DNA of 64,000 nt from Rhodoferax sp. (GCA_030685025.1 JAUXWC010000077.1:25952-89951); one strand, 5' to 3'. Numbered from the stretch's first letter, positions 9,034 through 18,231 are shown. Notes: generated by a model not told the origin, from the sequence alone. Translations and numbers: made by a program.

Positions 9034-9825
9034 TCAGGGCGTGGTGGCGCGAACGTAGTCGTTGACGAGTTTGTTGATCGTGCCGGAGCGCTTGATCTCC
9101 AGCAGCGCCGCGTCCATCTGCTTGATGAAATCGGTCTTGTAGCCGAGTGTGCTGGCCGCGCTGTAGCCAATGAACGCCTCTTCGCTGGACAGCTCGGCGG
9201 CCTCGATTAGCCGGTAACCCCTGAACTGCTTGAACTTGGGCTTGTCCTGCAGTTTTCCAAAAGAGTACTGGACGGCCAGGCGATCATTGGCATAGCAGTC
9301 GATCAGGCCCGCCTGCAGCTTCCAGAGGTTGTCCTCGTTGCCTTTGGACTCGGCCACCGTGAAGGTCCTGCCCTTGACGGCGTCGGTCATCTTGTCACCC
9401 AGCGCAAAACCCAGGTTGATGCCAATGTTGAGTCCCGAAAAATCATCGGGAAACCGGCGCGGCAAGCGGTTCGAATCAGACGGGTTGCAGAACAGGGCCA
9501 CCGTCTCGCGGTACAGCGCCACGGAATAGTGGTCGATGTACGGCCGTTCCTTGCTGCGGTAAGGCGGCAGCAAAGCCAACGAGCGCCCGGTTTCAAGGTT
9601 CTTCAGGCCGCGCTTCCAGGGAATGGCCTGCAGCTCGATTTCGTAGTTTGGTGCGAGTTTCTTGCTGGCGATCCTGAGCACATCGACGTAGATGCCCTTG
9701 AGTTCACCCTCTTCGACATAGGAGTAGGGCGCGTAATCGTCGTCGGCTTCGATCACCACCTTCTGGGTGGCCATTGCGCCACTCAGGACACTCGCGTTCA
9801 CAAGAAAGAACAAGAGGCTCTTCAT
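9034..9825 (-). CDS. Periplasmic solute-binding protein, family 3 (polar amino acid type)
   Basis: The 263-residue product has a short signal peptide (MKSLLFFLVNASVLSGAMA, then TQK) and a family-3 substrate-binding domain: DDYAPYSYVEEGELKGIYVDVLRIASKK near the N-terminus, GLNIGINLGFALGDKM in the hinge region and a C-terminal lysine/aspartate-rich helix (IKQMDAALLEIKRSGTINKL). Family members deliver amino acids to an ABC transporter, or occur as orphan sensors. No permease or ATPase gene is adjacent, so the ligand and partner are unknown. Its position beside hut makes histidine a guess only. A fair Shine-Dalgarno (GGAAGGTG on the minus strand) precedes the ATG. Confidence 0.8.
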   Translation of the reverse strand: MKSLLFFLVNASVLSGAMATQKVVIEADDDYAPYSYVEEGELKGIYVDVLRIASKKLAPNYEIELQAIPWKRGLKNLETGRSLALLPPYRSKERPYIDHYSVALYRETVALFCNPSDSNRLPRRFPDDFSGLNIGINLGFALGDKMTDAVKGRTFTVAESKGNEDNLWKLQAGLIDCYANDRLAVQYSFGKLQDKPKFKQFRGYRLIEAAELSSEEAFIGYSAASTLGYKTDFIKQMDAALLEIKRSGTINKLVNDYVRATTP

Positions 9826-9970
9826 CGCACCTTCCGATTAAGGGTTGTTTGACGACGGTCGCTCGGGGTGGCGCGTCAAGGCTCCAGAATAGGGGCCGAG
9901 CTCTGCCGCTTTCACCATTGTCCATGATAGGTGAGTTGCTTGACTGGTCTGTGTCGCCGACCACAGCCCT

Positions 9971-10858
9971 TCAACGGTTGACCAGCACGATCCCGGCGGC
10001 GACCAAGGCGAGCGCGGCGATCAGTTGCAGCGACACACCTTCATCCAGCCATAGCGCACCAAACAGCAAGGCAAACACCGGCGTCAGGAACACGAACACC
10101 GACAGGCGGTTGGTCGGGTAGCGGCCCAGCATCCACATCCAGGCCAGGTAGCTGGCAAAGGCGCCGATCACCGTCTGCAACAGCAAGGACATACTGACAA
10201 AGAAGCCGAACTGCCAGACCCAGGGTTCGCCCAGCGCCAGCGACAGCCAGGGCAGGGCGAAGGCGCTGACCCCCACCTGGTAGAACAGCAGCTTTTCCGG
10301 CGCCACCCGGGTCAGGTTGGAGCCGCGAATCGCCACCGTGGTCAGACCCCAGAACAGGCCACCGAGCAAACCCAACAGATCGCCCGCCCAGTGCGTGCCG
10401 GCGGCGCTGCCGGTGAGCCGGTCACTCATGGCAAACACCACGGCGCCAAAGGCCAGCGCCAGGCCCAGCCACTGCATGGCGCGCAGCCGCTCGTGGCTGA
10501 CGAACAGCGGCAACAAGACGGCCACCCAGAATGGCGAGGTGTACAGCAGGATGGTCAGGCGCGAGGCGCTGGTGAACTGCAGGCCGATGTAGATGCAGGC
10601 GAATTCGGCCGCAAACAGCGCGCCCACCAGCAAACCGGCCTTGAGCGAGCCGTCGCGCGCAAACAGCGCCACGCCGCGCCATTGGCACCACAACCACAGC
10701 AAGGCCGTGGCGCCGACAAAGCGCAACGCCGCCTGAAACACCGCCGGCATCAGCGGCAGGGTCGCCTTGACCAGCACTTGCTGGAAACCCCAGAACAGGC
10801 AGCAGGCCAGCAGCAGGCTGACTGCCAGGCCGTCGAGGTGGGTCTTGCGGGTGCTCAC
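9971..10858 (-). CDS. EamA/DMT superfamily transporter
   Basis: The 295 residues contain ten hydrophobic segments in two EamA repeats (about residues 10-140 and 155-290). The first has LLLACCLFWGFQQVLVKATLP and LLYTSPFWVAVLLPLF. The second has LLGLLGGLFWGLTTVAIRG and FASYLAWMWMLGRYPTNRLSVFVFLTPVFA. This is the pattern of drug/metabolite exporters of the RhaT/YdcZ-like group; substrates cannot be read from sequence. It is on the same strand as the flavin reductase gene, 15 nt downstream of it, and may be co-transcribed. Confidence 0.9.
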   Translation of the reverse strand: MSTRKTHLDGLAVSLLLACCLFWGFQQVLVKATLPLMPAVFQAALRFVGATALLWLWCQWRGVALFARDGSLKAGLLVGALFAAEFACIYIGLQFTSASRLTILLYTSPFWVAVLLPLFVSHERLRAMQWLGLALAFGAVVFAMSDRLTGSAAGTHWAGDLLGLLGGLFWGLTTVAIRGSNLTRVAPEKLLFYQVGVSAFALPWLSLALGEPWVWQFGFFVSMSLLLQTVIGAFASYLAWMWMLGRYPTNRLSVFVFLTPVFALLFGALWLDEGVSLQLIAALALVAAGIVLVNR

Positions 10859-10873
10859 CGGTGATGACGCGGT

Positions 10874-11392
10874 TTACAGCGGGTGTTCCGCGTAGAACTT
10901 GCCACCGTGGTACAGCAGCGGTGACTCGCCATGGGCGTGGTTGCAGCGCTCCACTTCGCCTACAAAGATGACGTGATCGCCCTCTTCGTAGCGGCTTCGG
11001 TTGAAGCACTCGAAGGTGGCCACCGCACCGCTCAGCAAGGGCGCGCCACTGGCGGAGGCCACGTAGTCAACCTGGTCAAAGCGGTCGCCGCTGCGCGCGG
11101 CAAAACGCTTGGCCAGTTCCTGCTGACCGGCCCCCAGAATGTTGACTGCGTAGTGCGACACGCTGCGAAACGTGGCCATGGAGCGGGCGCTGTGGGACAG
11201 GCTCCACAACACCAGGGGCGGCGCCAGCGAGACCGAGTTGAACGAGTTGGCGGTCAGACCCACCAGCTTGCCATCGTGGGTGCGCGCCGTGACGATGGTC
11301 ACGCCGGTGGCGAACATGCCCAGCGCGGCGCGAAATTCGGATTGAGAAAACGTGGGCGCTAGAGCGGCGCGGCCGGGGGCATTTGCAGGCAT
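10874..11392 (-). CDS. Flavin reductase-like FMN-binding protein
   Basis: The 172-residue product has the flavin reductase-like split-barrel domain: FRAALGMFATGVTIVTAR, GLTANSFNSVSLAPPLVLW (flavin-phosphate binding), FAVNIL-like YAVNILGAGQQELAKRFA and HVIFVGEVERC. Members reduce FMN or FAD with NAD(P)H to supply two-component monooxygenases, or act as flavoproteins of unknown role. No monooxygenase partner is adjacent. A 17-residue low-conservation N-terminal tail precedes the domain. Confidence 0.88.
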   Translation of the reverse strand: MPANAPGRAALAPTFSQSEFRAALGMFATGVTIVTARTHDGKLVGLTANSFNSVSLAPPLVLWSLSHSARSMATFRSVSHYAVNILGAGQQELAKRFAARSGDRFDQVDYVASASGAPLLSGAVATFECFNRSRYEEGDHVIFVGEVERCNHAHGESPLLYHGGKFYAEHPL

Positions 11393-11497
11393 GGCTGCAA
11401 TTTACCCCAGTTTGTCGCGCCGATCTGAAGCGCGTGTGACAACCCTCGCGTCGGCGGGGCGTACCAATGCAATGGACCGCCTGGCGGCAACGACCCT

Positions 11498-13000
11498 TCA
11501 AGCCGCCATAAAACCCATATCGCTGGGATAGTCCGGTCGACCGGCGGCCACACCGAAATGCTTGAGGTTGGGCAGGATGCCGGCCAGCTCGCTGTCGGCC
11601 ACGCCAAACCACCGGGCCAGCGTGGCCGCGTACTGGTCTACCGACGTGCTGGGCAACAAGCGTCCTTGCCCCACATGCCACTGGTCGTCGGGGGCACTGG
11701 TGCTGGTGACGCTGACTGGTGGCGCGTTGCCATAGAAGGCCTTGCCCTTGACCGCGCCCCCAACCACGATGTGGTGGCCACCCCAGCCGTGGTCGGAGCC
11801 GTCGCCATTGGACGCCAGCGTGCGCCCAAAGTCGGATGCGGTGAAGGCGGTGACTTTGTTGGCCACGCCAAGGCTCACGGTCGCGTCATGGAAAGCCGCC
11901 ATGGCTTCGCTGACCCGGTCCATCAGAATGGGTTGCTGCGAGATCAGGTTGTCGTGCAGGTCAAAGCCGCCCAGCGACACCAGGAACACTTGGCGCTTGT
12001 TGCCCAGCGCGGCGCGACCTGCAATCAGGCGCGCCACCATCTTGAGCTGCGAGGCCAGCGAGTTGCCGCTGAAGGTGGCGGGCATGGGCTCCAGGAACGG
12101 CGCCACGCCGGCGCTGGCGGTGGCACTCAGGGCAGAGGTAACCTGGGTTTCGGAGTTGACGGCCCGTGTGACCACCTTGTTGTACTCGTTCTCCAGGGTG
12201 TGGGCACGAGGCTGCTGGATCAGACTGGTCAGCGCGGTCTTGACCGCTGAGGAGCCATAAACGTTGCTCTTGACGCCATTGATGGCCACCGCCCCGCTGG
12301 TGCTGACCTGGTAGGACAAGGCGCTGTCGCCGGATAGGAAAACGGCATTGCCGGTCACCGATATGCAGGTGAACAGGCTATTGGTGTTGCTGGCCAGCGC
12401 CAGGTCGCCCAGGTTGCCGCCCCAGCCGATGGTCGAGCCCTCGGGCGAGGAAGACTGCCAGATGGACTGCTGGTCATTGTGCGAGAACAGCTTGGGCGGC
12501 AGCGGGTAGGCGACGCGGTTGCTGTTGTTGTACTCGGCGCGGGTCAGCGGCACCACCAGGGGGCCGACATTGAGCTGCACCGCCGCCTGGCCGCTGTTGA
12601 ACAACGCCGCCAGGCCGGTCATGGCCGGATGCAGCGCGTACTGGCGGGCGTTGGGCAGGGGCACCGTCGGGCTGAGCAGCGTGGCGGCCAGCTCGGACTT
12701 GGCCAGCGCAATGCCACCCGCGGACTGGCCGGCACCGCCACCGCGCACGGCGCTGTACAGGTTGTAGCTCGGGTCGTCATAGGTGACCACGGTGTTGGCG
12801 TAGTCGTTGCCGCCATACAGGAACACGCACACCAGCGCCTTGTAGTCGTTGGGGTCGCTCGGGTTGACGTTGAACGCGGCGGCTTCACCCAGCGCGGCCA
12901 GGTTGAGTGCCATTGGCAGGGCCGTGCCGGTCATGGCCAGTTGACCGGCGCGGCGCAGGAAGGCGCGCCGGGTGTGAAGGTGGGGTTGCAGCAGATACAT
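11498..13000 (-). CDS. DUF1501 domain-containing protein, Tat-exported
   Basis: The 500 residues begin with a twin-arginine signal (HTRRAFLRRAGQLAMTG, then a hydrophobic stretch to about residue 40). The mature part has family blocks KALVCVFLYGGNDYANTVV, MTGLAALFNSGQAAVQLNVGPL, FSHNDQQSIWQSS, VSLGGFDLHDNL and SDFGRTLASNGDGSDHGWGGHHIVVGG. DUF1501 belongs to the alkaline phosphatase/sulfatase-like fold group, and its biochemical activity is not established. It starts 9 nt after the DUF1800 stop. The two families are routinely neighbours and probably act together outside the cytoplasm. Confidence 0.93.
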   Translation of the reverse strand: MYLLQPHLHTRRAFLRRAGQLAMTGTALPMALNLAALGEAAAFNVNPSDPNDYKALVCVFLYGGNDYANTVVTYDDPSYNLYSAVRGGGAGQSAGGIALAKSELAATLLSPTVPLPNARQYALHPAMTGLAALFNSGQAAVQLNVGPLVVPLTRAEYNNSNRVAYPLPPKLFSHNDQQSIWQSSSPEGSTIGWGGNLGDLALASNTNSLFTCISVTGNAVFLSGDSALSYQVSTSGAVAINGVKSNVYGSSAVKTALTSLIQQPRAHTLENEYNKVVTRAVNSETQVTSALSATASAGVAPFLEPMPATFSGNSLASQLKMVARLIAGRAALGNKRQVFLVSLGGFDLHDNLISQQPILMDRVSEAMAAFHDATVSLGVANKVTAFTASDFGRTLASNGDGSDHGWGGHHIVVGGAVKGKAFYGNAPPVSVTSTSAPDDQWHVGQGRLLPSTSVDQYAATLARWFGVADSELAGILPNLKHFGVAAGRPDYPSDMGFMAA

Positions 13001-13009
13001 GGTGTTCCT

Positions 13010-14779
13010 TCACTTCTGGGCGAGGTACTCGGCGCTGGCCATTACCAGCAAGACGGCGGCGGCCACCTGGTTGAGCTTGACCGACGCGGAGCTGGTTGCG
13101 CTCACGGCGGTGGCGTTGAGCGCATTGACGATCAAGGTCAAGGTGGCGCTGGATAACTGCCCGGCGCACAACAGCAGGTTGAGCCGGTTCACCAGCGCGG
13201 TGGCGTTGGTGACCAGCGCCAGCTCATTGGTGTAGGCGGGCTTGAGGTCCGAATTGATGCCGTTCTGGATGACGTTCTGCATGTAATTGAGGTAGCCGCC
13301 CACGCTGCTTTCGCTGACGAGCTGGAACTCGGGCGCCACCGACTGCCCGCTTGCCAGCGCCGACGAGGGCGGCACGTAGCCGGGCCGAAAGAAATTGAAC
13401 ACCGAGGGTGATCGCAGTGGACTCTGGCCGAGTTGCGTGGCCGGGTTGCTCAGGTCGCCAATCCTCCAGGTGCCAGCGGTCGAGGTGAGACCAAAGGTGC
13501 GGCCCCACTGCACCAGGCGCAGCATGGGTTCGCGCAGCTTGCCAAACAGCGCTTGCGACAGGCCGCTGGCATTGCGCGCCTCGTCGTCGAGGAAGATCGC
13601 GCGGAACATGGCTTTCAAGTCGCCCCGCACGCCGGCGCCATTGTTGTTGAAGGCTGCCGCGACCCGCGCCACATAGGCCGGGCTGGGATTGCTGGTGATC
13701 AGCCGCTGGATCATCTGCCTGCCCAGGAACGGCCCCACATTGGGATGGTTGAACAAGGTGTCCAGTGCCGTCCTCAGCGCTGGCGCGCCGGGCGTGCCCG
13801 CGGGAATGGTGGTGCCCAGGAAGCTTGCTGCCAGGGTCGAATGGTCGCTCTCCTTGAGCGACATTGGCAAGCGCGTGAACGCCGTGCTGGGGATCCTGCG
13901 CGAGCCGTCCACGATGGTGTCGACGTTCTGGCTCTGGTCAAAGTCGTAGCCGGTGAACACGCGCGCCAGGTTGGACACATCGCTGGCGGTGTAGCTCTCG
14001 CGCTTGTTGCCCTGGGCGTCACGCTTCTCGGTGCCATCGAGATTGAGTTCGTTCAGGCCAATCGAGAACAACTGCATCACCTCGCGGGCGTAGTTCTCGT
14101 CCGGTTGACGGCCCGATGAGTTCTCCTTTTTGTTGCCCCTGGTGTTGAGGAAGTTGCCCATGGCCGCGTTGAGCGTCACATCTTCCAGCAGCTTGCGGTA
14201 GTTGCCGAAAGCGTTGCTGGCCAGGATGTCCCAGTACTGTGCCATGCCGTGTCCGCGCCAGGTGAAGTTGATTCCCGTAAGCGACACCACGAAGAACTCC
14301 GACAAGGCCAGGGCCGCCCGTTTGCGCACCGCGTCCGGCGCGCTCATGAGCTGCTGCCAGATCATGTAGTCGCCCGGTGCGCTGCTGTCGTAGTACTTGT
14401 TGGCGTCCACCGTGCCATAGCCGTTGGTGGTCAGCCAGTCCCAGCCGGAAGTGCCCATGGGGGCGTTGAACTGCTGCTCCAGCCACGCGCTGTAGCCTTG
14501 GGCTCGCACGGCCGCGATGTCCGCGTCCGTGGCCGAGAACTGCGCATGCAGCAGGAAGCGCGCTGCCTGGGCGTCCGATACCGGTTCGGCCGGAATAGGC
14601 GTGGGCGTGGGCGCGGGGCTGGCGTCGGAGCCACCGCCGCCGCAGGCTGTCAAGGCGCCAGTGGCCAGCGTGGTTGCCGCAAGCACGCGCGCCGGCAACG
14701 CTGGCGTGGCAGTCTCCTGGGGTGGGATCGCGGTCACAAGGTCCGCATCGTCGTCTTCCAATTCGCCGGGATTTGCCAT
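13010..14779 (-). CDS. DUF1800 domain-containing protein, probable lipoprotein
   Basis: The 589-residue product carries the DUF1800 domain from about residue 70 to 560: AARFLLHAQFSATDADI, WWQQLM-like MIWQQLMSAPDAVRKRAALALSEFFVVS, NFLNTRGNKKEN, PDENYAREVMQLFSIGLNELN, FTGYDFD, HPNVGPFLGRQMIQRL and SPSVFNFFRPGY. A hydrophobic stretch ending L-T-A-C-G-G-G-G near residue 45 looks like a lipobox. It is preceded by about 28 acidic residues rather than a short basic n-region, which is unusual. Function is unknown. It forms an operon with the DUF1501 gene. The first helix motifs fit the family strongly. Confidence 0.92.
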   Translation of the reverse strand: MANPGELEDDDADLVTAIPPQETATPALPARVLAATTLATGALTACGGGGSDASPAPTPTPIPAEPVSDAQAARFLLHAQFSATDADIAAVRAQGYSAWLEQQFNAPMGTSGWDWLTTNGYGTVDANKYYDSSAPGDYMIWQQLMSAPDAVRKRAALALSEFFVVSLTGINFTWRGHGMAQYWDILASNAFGNYRKLLEDVTLNAAMGNFLNTRGNKKENSSGRQPDENYAREVMQLFSIGLNELNLDGTEKRDAQGNKRESYTASDVSNLARVFTGYDFDQSQNVDTIVDGSRRIPSTAFTRLPMSLKESDHSTLAASFLGTTIPAGTPGAPALRTALDTLFNHPNVGPFLGRQMIQRLITSNPSPAYVARVAAAFNNNGAGVRGDLKAMFRAIFLDDEARNASGLSQALFGKLREPMLRLVQWGRTFGLTSTAGTWRIGDLSNPATQLGQSPLRSPSVFNFFRPGYVPPSSALASGQSVAPEFQLVSESSVGGYLNYMQNVIQNGINSDLKPAYTNELALVTNATALVNRLNLLLCAGQLSSATLTLIVNALNATAVSATSSASVKLNQVAAAVLLVMASAEYLAQK

Positions 14780-14890
14780 GGTCGTTCCTCTTGGGCAGTA
14801 CGGCCCAGCGGCCGCATCCGGCGATGGTAGAGGAGCGATCCTGAATTACCTACGCACTTTGCAAAGCGTTACGCAAAGTGGTTGGCGCTT

Positions 14891-15079
14891 GACAGCCAAT
14901 ATCCGACGATCGGTTGAGGACAGAGCGTCGCTTCGCTGCGGTCTGTCCCGCAAGAACACCTCTGATCAGTTGGGGACAGAGCAAAGTTCGCTGCTCTGCG
15001 GTCTGTCCCGCAAGAACACCCCTGATCAGTTGGGGACAGAGCAAAGTTCGCTGCGCGTAACTTTGGTCTGTCCCGCAAG
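14891..15079 (+). repeat. Three diverged tandem copies of the family A hairpin repeat downstream of pyrF
   Basis: Units are 14891-14954, 14955-15014 and 15015-15079. Each holds GGACAGAG, a variable 15-25-nt loop and GGTCTGTCCCGCAAG. Unit 1 keeps the leader CAGCCAATATCCGACGATC seen in the hut array; units 2 and 3 share AACACC(T/C)CTGATCAGTTGGGG. The last unit ends 3 nt before the pyrF stop on the opposite strand. The 303-nt gap 14780-15082 also has CACTTTGC/GCAAAGTG (14855-14862 and 14873-14880) and no gene. Confidence 0.93.
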
Positions 15080-15082
15080 GTT

Positions 15083-15934
15083 TCAGGAATGCCTGGCCTG
15101 GCGCAGCAGGTCGCGGGTTTTGATGGCTTCAAGGCGGGCTTGCGCCGCGAAGTCCTCGCCCGACGAGGCATACAGAATGGCGCGCGAGGAGTTAACGATG
15201 ATCGGTGAGACGGTCTGCCCGTTGAAGGCGCGCCAGCCGGCCTTGACCGTGGCCATGGCGTCACCGCCTTGCGCGCCGACGCCGGGCACCAGCAGCGGCA
15301 GCGTGGGCGCGATGGCGCGCACCGTGGCCAGTTCCGACGGGTAGGTGGCGCCGACCACCAGGCCGAGTTGGCCATTGAGGTTCCACGGTCCTTGCGCCAG
15401 TCGCGCAATGTGTTCGTACAACAGCGGCTCGCCGGTGACGCTGGCCAGCCGCTGGGACTGCAGGTCGTCGCCGCCGGGATTGGAAGTGCGGCACAGCAGG
15501 AAGGCGCCCTTGCCTTCGTACTTGAGGTAGGGCAGCACCGAGTCAAAGCCCATGAAGGGCGACAGCGTGACGGCGTCGGCGCCGTAACGCTCGAAGGCCT
15601 CGATGGCGTACTGCTCGGCCGTGCTGCCGATGTCACCGCGCTTGGCATCCAGGATCACCGGCACGTGGGGCGCTGTGCGCCGGATGTGGGCGATCAGCCG
15701 CTCAAGCTGGTGCTCCGCGCGGTGGGCGGCGAAGTAGGCGATTTGGGGCTTGAATGCGATCACCAAGTCGGCTGTGGCGTCCACGATGGCACAACAAAAG
15801 TCGCCCATCTTGCTGGCGTCGCCACGGTAGGGGGTAGGGAATTTGGCGGGGTCAGGGTCCAGGCCCACACACAGCATCGAGTCATGTTGGCGCTCGGCGC
15901 CGCGCAGCATCTCAGTAAAGGTCATGACCGTCAT
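15083..15934 (-). CDS. pyrF: Orotidine 5'-phosphate decarboxylase
   Basis: PyrF decarboxylates OMP to UMP, the last step of de novo UMP synthesis. The 283-residue protein is the longer type-2 form common in Betaproteobacteria and mycobacteria. Key parts are [47 protein letters not shown] (the catalytic Lys-Asp network is the D-A-K-R-G-D-I segment) and [12 protein letters not shown]. Start ambiguity is minor (Met1 or Met4). The repeat array directly follows the stop. Confidence 0.96.
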   Translation of the reverse strand: MTVMTFTEMLRGAERQHDSMLCVGLDPDPAKFPTPYRGDASKMGDFCCAIVDATADLVIAFKPQIAYFAAHRAEHQLERLIAHIRRTAPHVPVILDAKRGDIGSTAEQYAIEAFERYGADAVTLSPFMGFDSVLPYLKYEGKGAFLLCRTSNPGGDDLQSQRLASVTGEPLLYEHIARLAQGPWNLNGQLGLVVGATYPSELATVRAIAPTLPLLVPGVGAQGGDAMATVKAGWRAFNGQTVSPIIVNSSRAILYASSGEDFAAQARLEAIKTRDLLRQARHS

Positions 15935-15935
15935 T

Positions 15936-16787
15936 CTAGGAGTTGTGGGTGGCCGGCGCGTCCAGCGTCGCCATCGCCAGGCACAGGTCGGCCCAGGCCT
16001 TGGCCTTGTCGGCCTGGTTGCGCAGCAGGTAGGTCGGGTGGTAGCTCACAATGACCGGGATGCCCTGGAAGTGATGGACCTGAGCGCGCAGCTTGCCCAG
16101 GGGCACCCTGGCGATGTGGGGCACGCTGTGATGCAGCAGGGACTGGGCGGCAAAACGCCCCGTGGCCAGGATCAGCTTGGGCTTGACCAGCGCGATCTCT
16201 TGCCGCAGAAACGCCTGGCAGGTCGCCAGCTCATCGGACTCGGGATTGCGCGGTATGGCGGGCCGGCACTTGACGATGTTGGTGGCATAAGCGCCCATTC
16301 GGCCGGTGCCGCCTCGGTTCGCGCCCACCGCCTTGAGCATGTTGTCCAGCAGTTGCCCGGCGGCGCCGACAAACGCCCGGCCCTCGCGCTCTTCAAGTTC
16401 GTCCGGCGGTTCGCCCACCACCAGCCAATCGGCTTGGGGTTGATCCGGCGCCGCACGCAGTACTGCTGCCTTGCGGCCGGCGCACAGCCCACAGGCCTGA
16501 CACTCAAGAACAGCTTGCGACAGGGCGTCCCAACCCATTGGCAAATCGTCCGTGGCCTCCAACCGGGGCTGGAGGGCGGGCGGTGCCGGGATGCGAGTCG
16601 GACTGGGTGGCCGGGCACCGGCGGTAACGGGTGTCGCCTGGCTCAGGGCGGGTGGCTTGGTCGCGAGGCGTGGCGTGGCGGCGGCGCTGCCCGCCCCTGG
16701 CGGCTCGCCCACCGCCGGGTGCTGCCAGATGCGAATGTCCATCTCCAGCAACATGGCGCGCTGGCGCGCATCGAGATCGAGACTCAT
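15936..16787 (-). CDS. Uracil-DNA glycosylase, family 4-like (Fe-S)
   Basis: The 283-residue product has a proline-rich N-terminal 90 residues and then the family-4/5 UDG domain: CQACGLC (two of the four [4Fe-4S] cysteines), [44 protein letters not shown] (third Cys), CQAFLRQEI (fourth Cys) and a C-terminal HPTYLLRN with the motif-3 His. It removes uracil from deaminated DNA. Motif 1 reads GEPPD where the family usually has GEAPG, a deviation near the active site. The gene starts 10 nt after rimI ends, in the tsaB-rimI-udg order usual for Burkholderiales. Confidence 0.9.
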   Translation of the reverse strand: MSLDLDARQRAMLLEMDIRIWQHPAVGEPPGAGSAAATPRLATKPPALSQATPVTAGARPPSPTRIPAPPALQPRLEATDDLPMGWDALSQAVLECQACGLCAGRKAAVLRAAPDQPQADWLVVGEPPDELEEREGRAFVGAAGQLLDNMLKAVGANRGGTGRMGAYATNIVKCRPAIPRNPESDELATCQAFLRQEIALVKPKLILATGRFAAQSLLHHSVPHIARVPLGKLRAQVHHFQGIPVIVSYHPTYLLRNQADKAKAWADLCLAMATLDAPATHNS

Positions 16788-16797
16788 GGCGGCATGC

Positions 16798-17265
16798 TCA
16801 CAGAGGCAGATTCATCACAATCGCGTCTTCGCGGCGGTTGTGGGCGCTGGGGTAGTAGGCCCGGCGCTCACCGACGCGGCGAAAACCGTGGCTTTCATAG
16901 ACTTGTATCGCGCGCGTATTGCTCACGCGCACTTCCAACCACAGCCATTGCGCGCCTTGTCCTCGTGACCAGATCCGCAGGGCATCGAGCATGACGTGCG
17001 CCCAGCCCTGGCGCTGGTGGGTGGGGGCCACCGTGATGTTGAGCAAATGCACTTCATCGACCCCCTTCATGGCCACAAAATAACCCAGCAGGGTGTCATC
17101 GGCCAGCAGCAACTGGGCTTGATGACCTGACTTCAGTGCGTCGTCAAAATTGGTTTTGGACCACGGGTGCGCATAGGCCCGCAGCTCAACGTCCAGGACG
17201 ATGTCCAGCCAGCGCGGCAAGAGCGGCTCGAACCGGGCCTCGACCGGTTTCAGAATCGCATTCAT
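16798..17265 (-). CDS. rimI: Ribosomal-protein-alanine N-acetyltransferase
   Basis: RimI is a GNAT acetyltransferase that acetylates the N-terminal alanine of ribosomal protein S18. The 155 residues include YAHPWSKTNFDDAL, LLNITVAPTHQRQGWAHVML (acetyl-CoA pyrophosphate loop, Q-R-Q-G-W-A), WLEVRVSNTRAIQVYESHGF and RRAYYPSAHNRREDAIVM, all RimI hallmarks. Its ATG overlaps the tsaB stop (ATGA), so the two are translationally coupled. Confidence 0.95.
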   Translation of the reverse strand: MNAILKPVEARFEPLLPRWLDIVLDVELRAYAHPWSKTNFDDALKSGHQAQLLLADDTLLGYFVAMKGVDEVHLLNITVAPTHQRQGWAHVMLDALRIWSRGQGAQWLWLEVRVSNTRAIQVYESHGFRRVGERRAYYPSAHNRREDAIVMNLPL

Positions 17266-17990
17266 GGCGGCGGCGCCTCTTGTGTAGCGCGTTCCCGTTC
17301 GACGGCGCGCTCATGGCTGGTCTTGGCTACCTTGTCGCGGATGTAGCGCGGCAGCGCCAGGGCCGGGTCGATGGCCGCGCCCAGCGCCAGCAGTTGGGGC
17401 GCCAGTCGCAACATGGCGCTGGCGCTGGGCAGCGTCTTGAAGCCAGTGCTGGCACCAGCGGGCAGCCGTTGCGCGTAGGCATCCCAGACGTTGCCAGCCA
17501 GCAGCCAGCCCGGCTCCAACGCCAGGTGCTCGGGCCGAATCAGGCTGAAGTCCCGCAACTGGGTCCAGTGACCGTCCGCATAGCGGTAGTGGCCGGCGTA
17601 CAGCTCGTCCATGCGCGCGTCTAGCAGGCTGAGTACGTGCAATTGTTGGGCTTCGCGGGCATGCTCAAAGCGTGCTTGCTCGGCCACCGCCAACAGGGTG
17701 TCCACTGGCAAAACCTGGATTCCCGCGCCAAACGCCAGCCCTTGCGCGACCGAACAGGCGGTGCGCAAGCCGGTGAAGGAGCCCGGTCCGCAGCCAAAGG
17801 CAATCGCCTCAAGCTGGCCGATCAGCAGCCCGGCTTGCGCCAGCAGGTGCTGGATCGCCGGGATCAACTGCGAGGAAGTCTGGGCGCCGCCCGGCGCGCT
17901 GTGCTGCCAGACTCGGACCTGCCCGTCGAGCGTGCGTTGAACCGCGATCGACATGGTCTCGGTGCTGGTGTCCAGGGCTAACAATTGCAT
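17262..17990 (-). CDS. tsaB: tRNA threonylcarbamoyladenosine biosynthesis protein TsaB
   Basis: TsaB is the inactive ASKHA-fold partner of TsaD and needed for t6A37 formation in ANN-decoding tRNAs. The product is 242 residues from the ATG at 17990 (MQLLALDTSTETMSIAVQ), which has GCGAG just upstream. In-frame starts further upstream lack a ribosome binding site. IAFGCGPGSFTGLRTACSVAQGLAF is the nucleotide-fold signature of the family. The TsaC partner is encoded at 61470-62498 in the same window. The 240 nt upstream (17991-18231) hold no gene but contain a repeat fragment. Confidence 0.95.
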   Translation of the reverse strand: MQLLALDTSTETMSIAVQRTLDGQVRVWQHSAPGGAQTSSQLIPAIQHLLAQAGLLIGQLEAIAFGCGPGSFTGLRTACSVAQGLAFGAGIQVLPVDTLLAVAEQARFEHAREAQQLHVLSLLDARMDELYAGHYRYADGHWTQLRDFSLIRPEHLALEPGWLLAGNVWDAYAQRLPAGASTGFKTLPSASAMLRLAPQLLALGAAIDPALALPRYIRDKVAKTSHERAVERERATQEAPPP

Positions 17991-18130
17991 GGCTCGCATT
18001 GTAGGGGGTGGGGTGCGCCGGGTGTCCTTTCCCGATCTGTCTGATGCGCTATGTTTGTGATAGCAGCCGAGTGACAACAGCTAACATGTCAGGGCGTATT
18101 GACGCGCGAGTTCGGGGCAAGGGCGGGGGC

Positions 18131-18182
18131 GCCGGGAATGCCACCGCTATCACCCCAGGGCAACTCAGTTTGAGTCGCCCCC
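18131..18182 (-). repeat. Diverged end-module fragment of repeat family B
   Basis: Read on the minus strand from 18182, the sequence has GCGACTCAAACTGA followed by CCTGGGGTGATAGCGG and TGGC. It matches in order the end of the composite repeats at 56531 (minus strand; GCGATTCAAATTGA, CCTGGGGTGGTGGCGG) and 63525 (GCGATTCAAAGTGA, CCGGGGTGGTAGCG). Similarity fades after about 50 nt and no hairpin core follows, so this is a fragment or an old copy. Confidence 0.55.
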
Positions 18183-18231
18183 GTTTGCTGGTCTTGTGGT
18201 GAGCCCGTCCCCGGGCGCGACCGACGCGGCG

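Noticed and set aside
9034..9825. Histidine-specific uptake role for the binding protein next to hut
   Set aside because: It is convergent with, not part of, the hut operon, has no transporter partners, and family-3 binding proteins cannot be assigned a ligand by eye.
16552..16968. Plus-strand open frames across the udg/rimI region
   Set aside because: Both minus-strand genes carry unmistakable motifs (UDG Fe-S cysteines, RimI acetyl-CoA loop). The plus-strand frames lack any recognisable domain.
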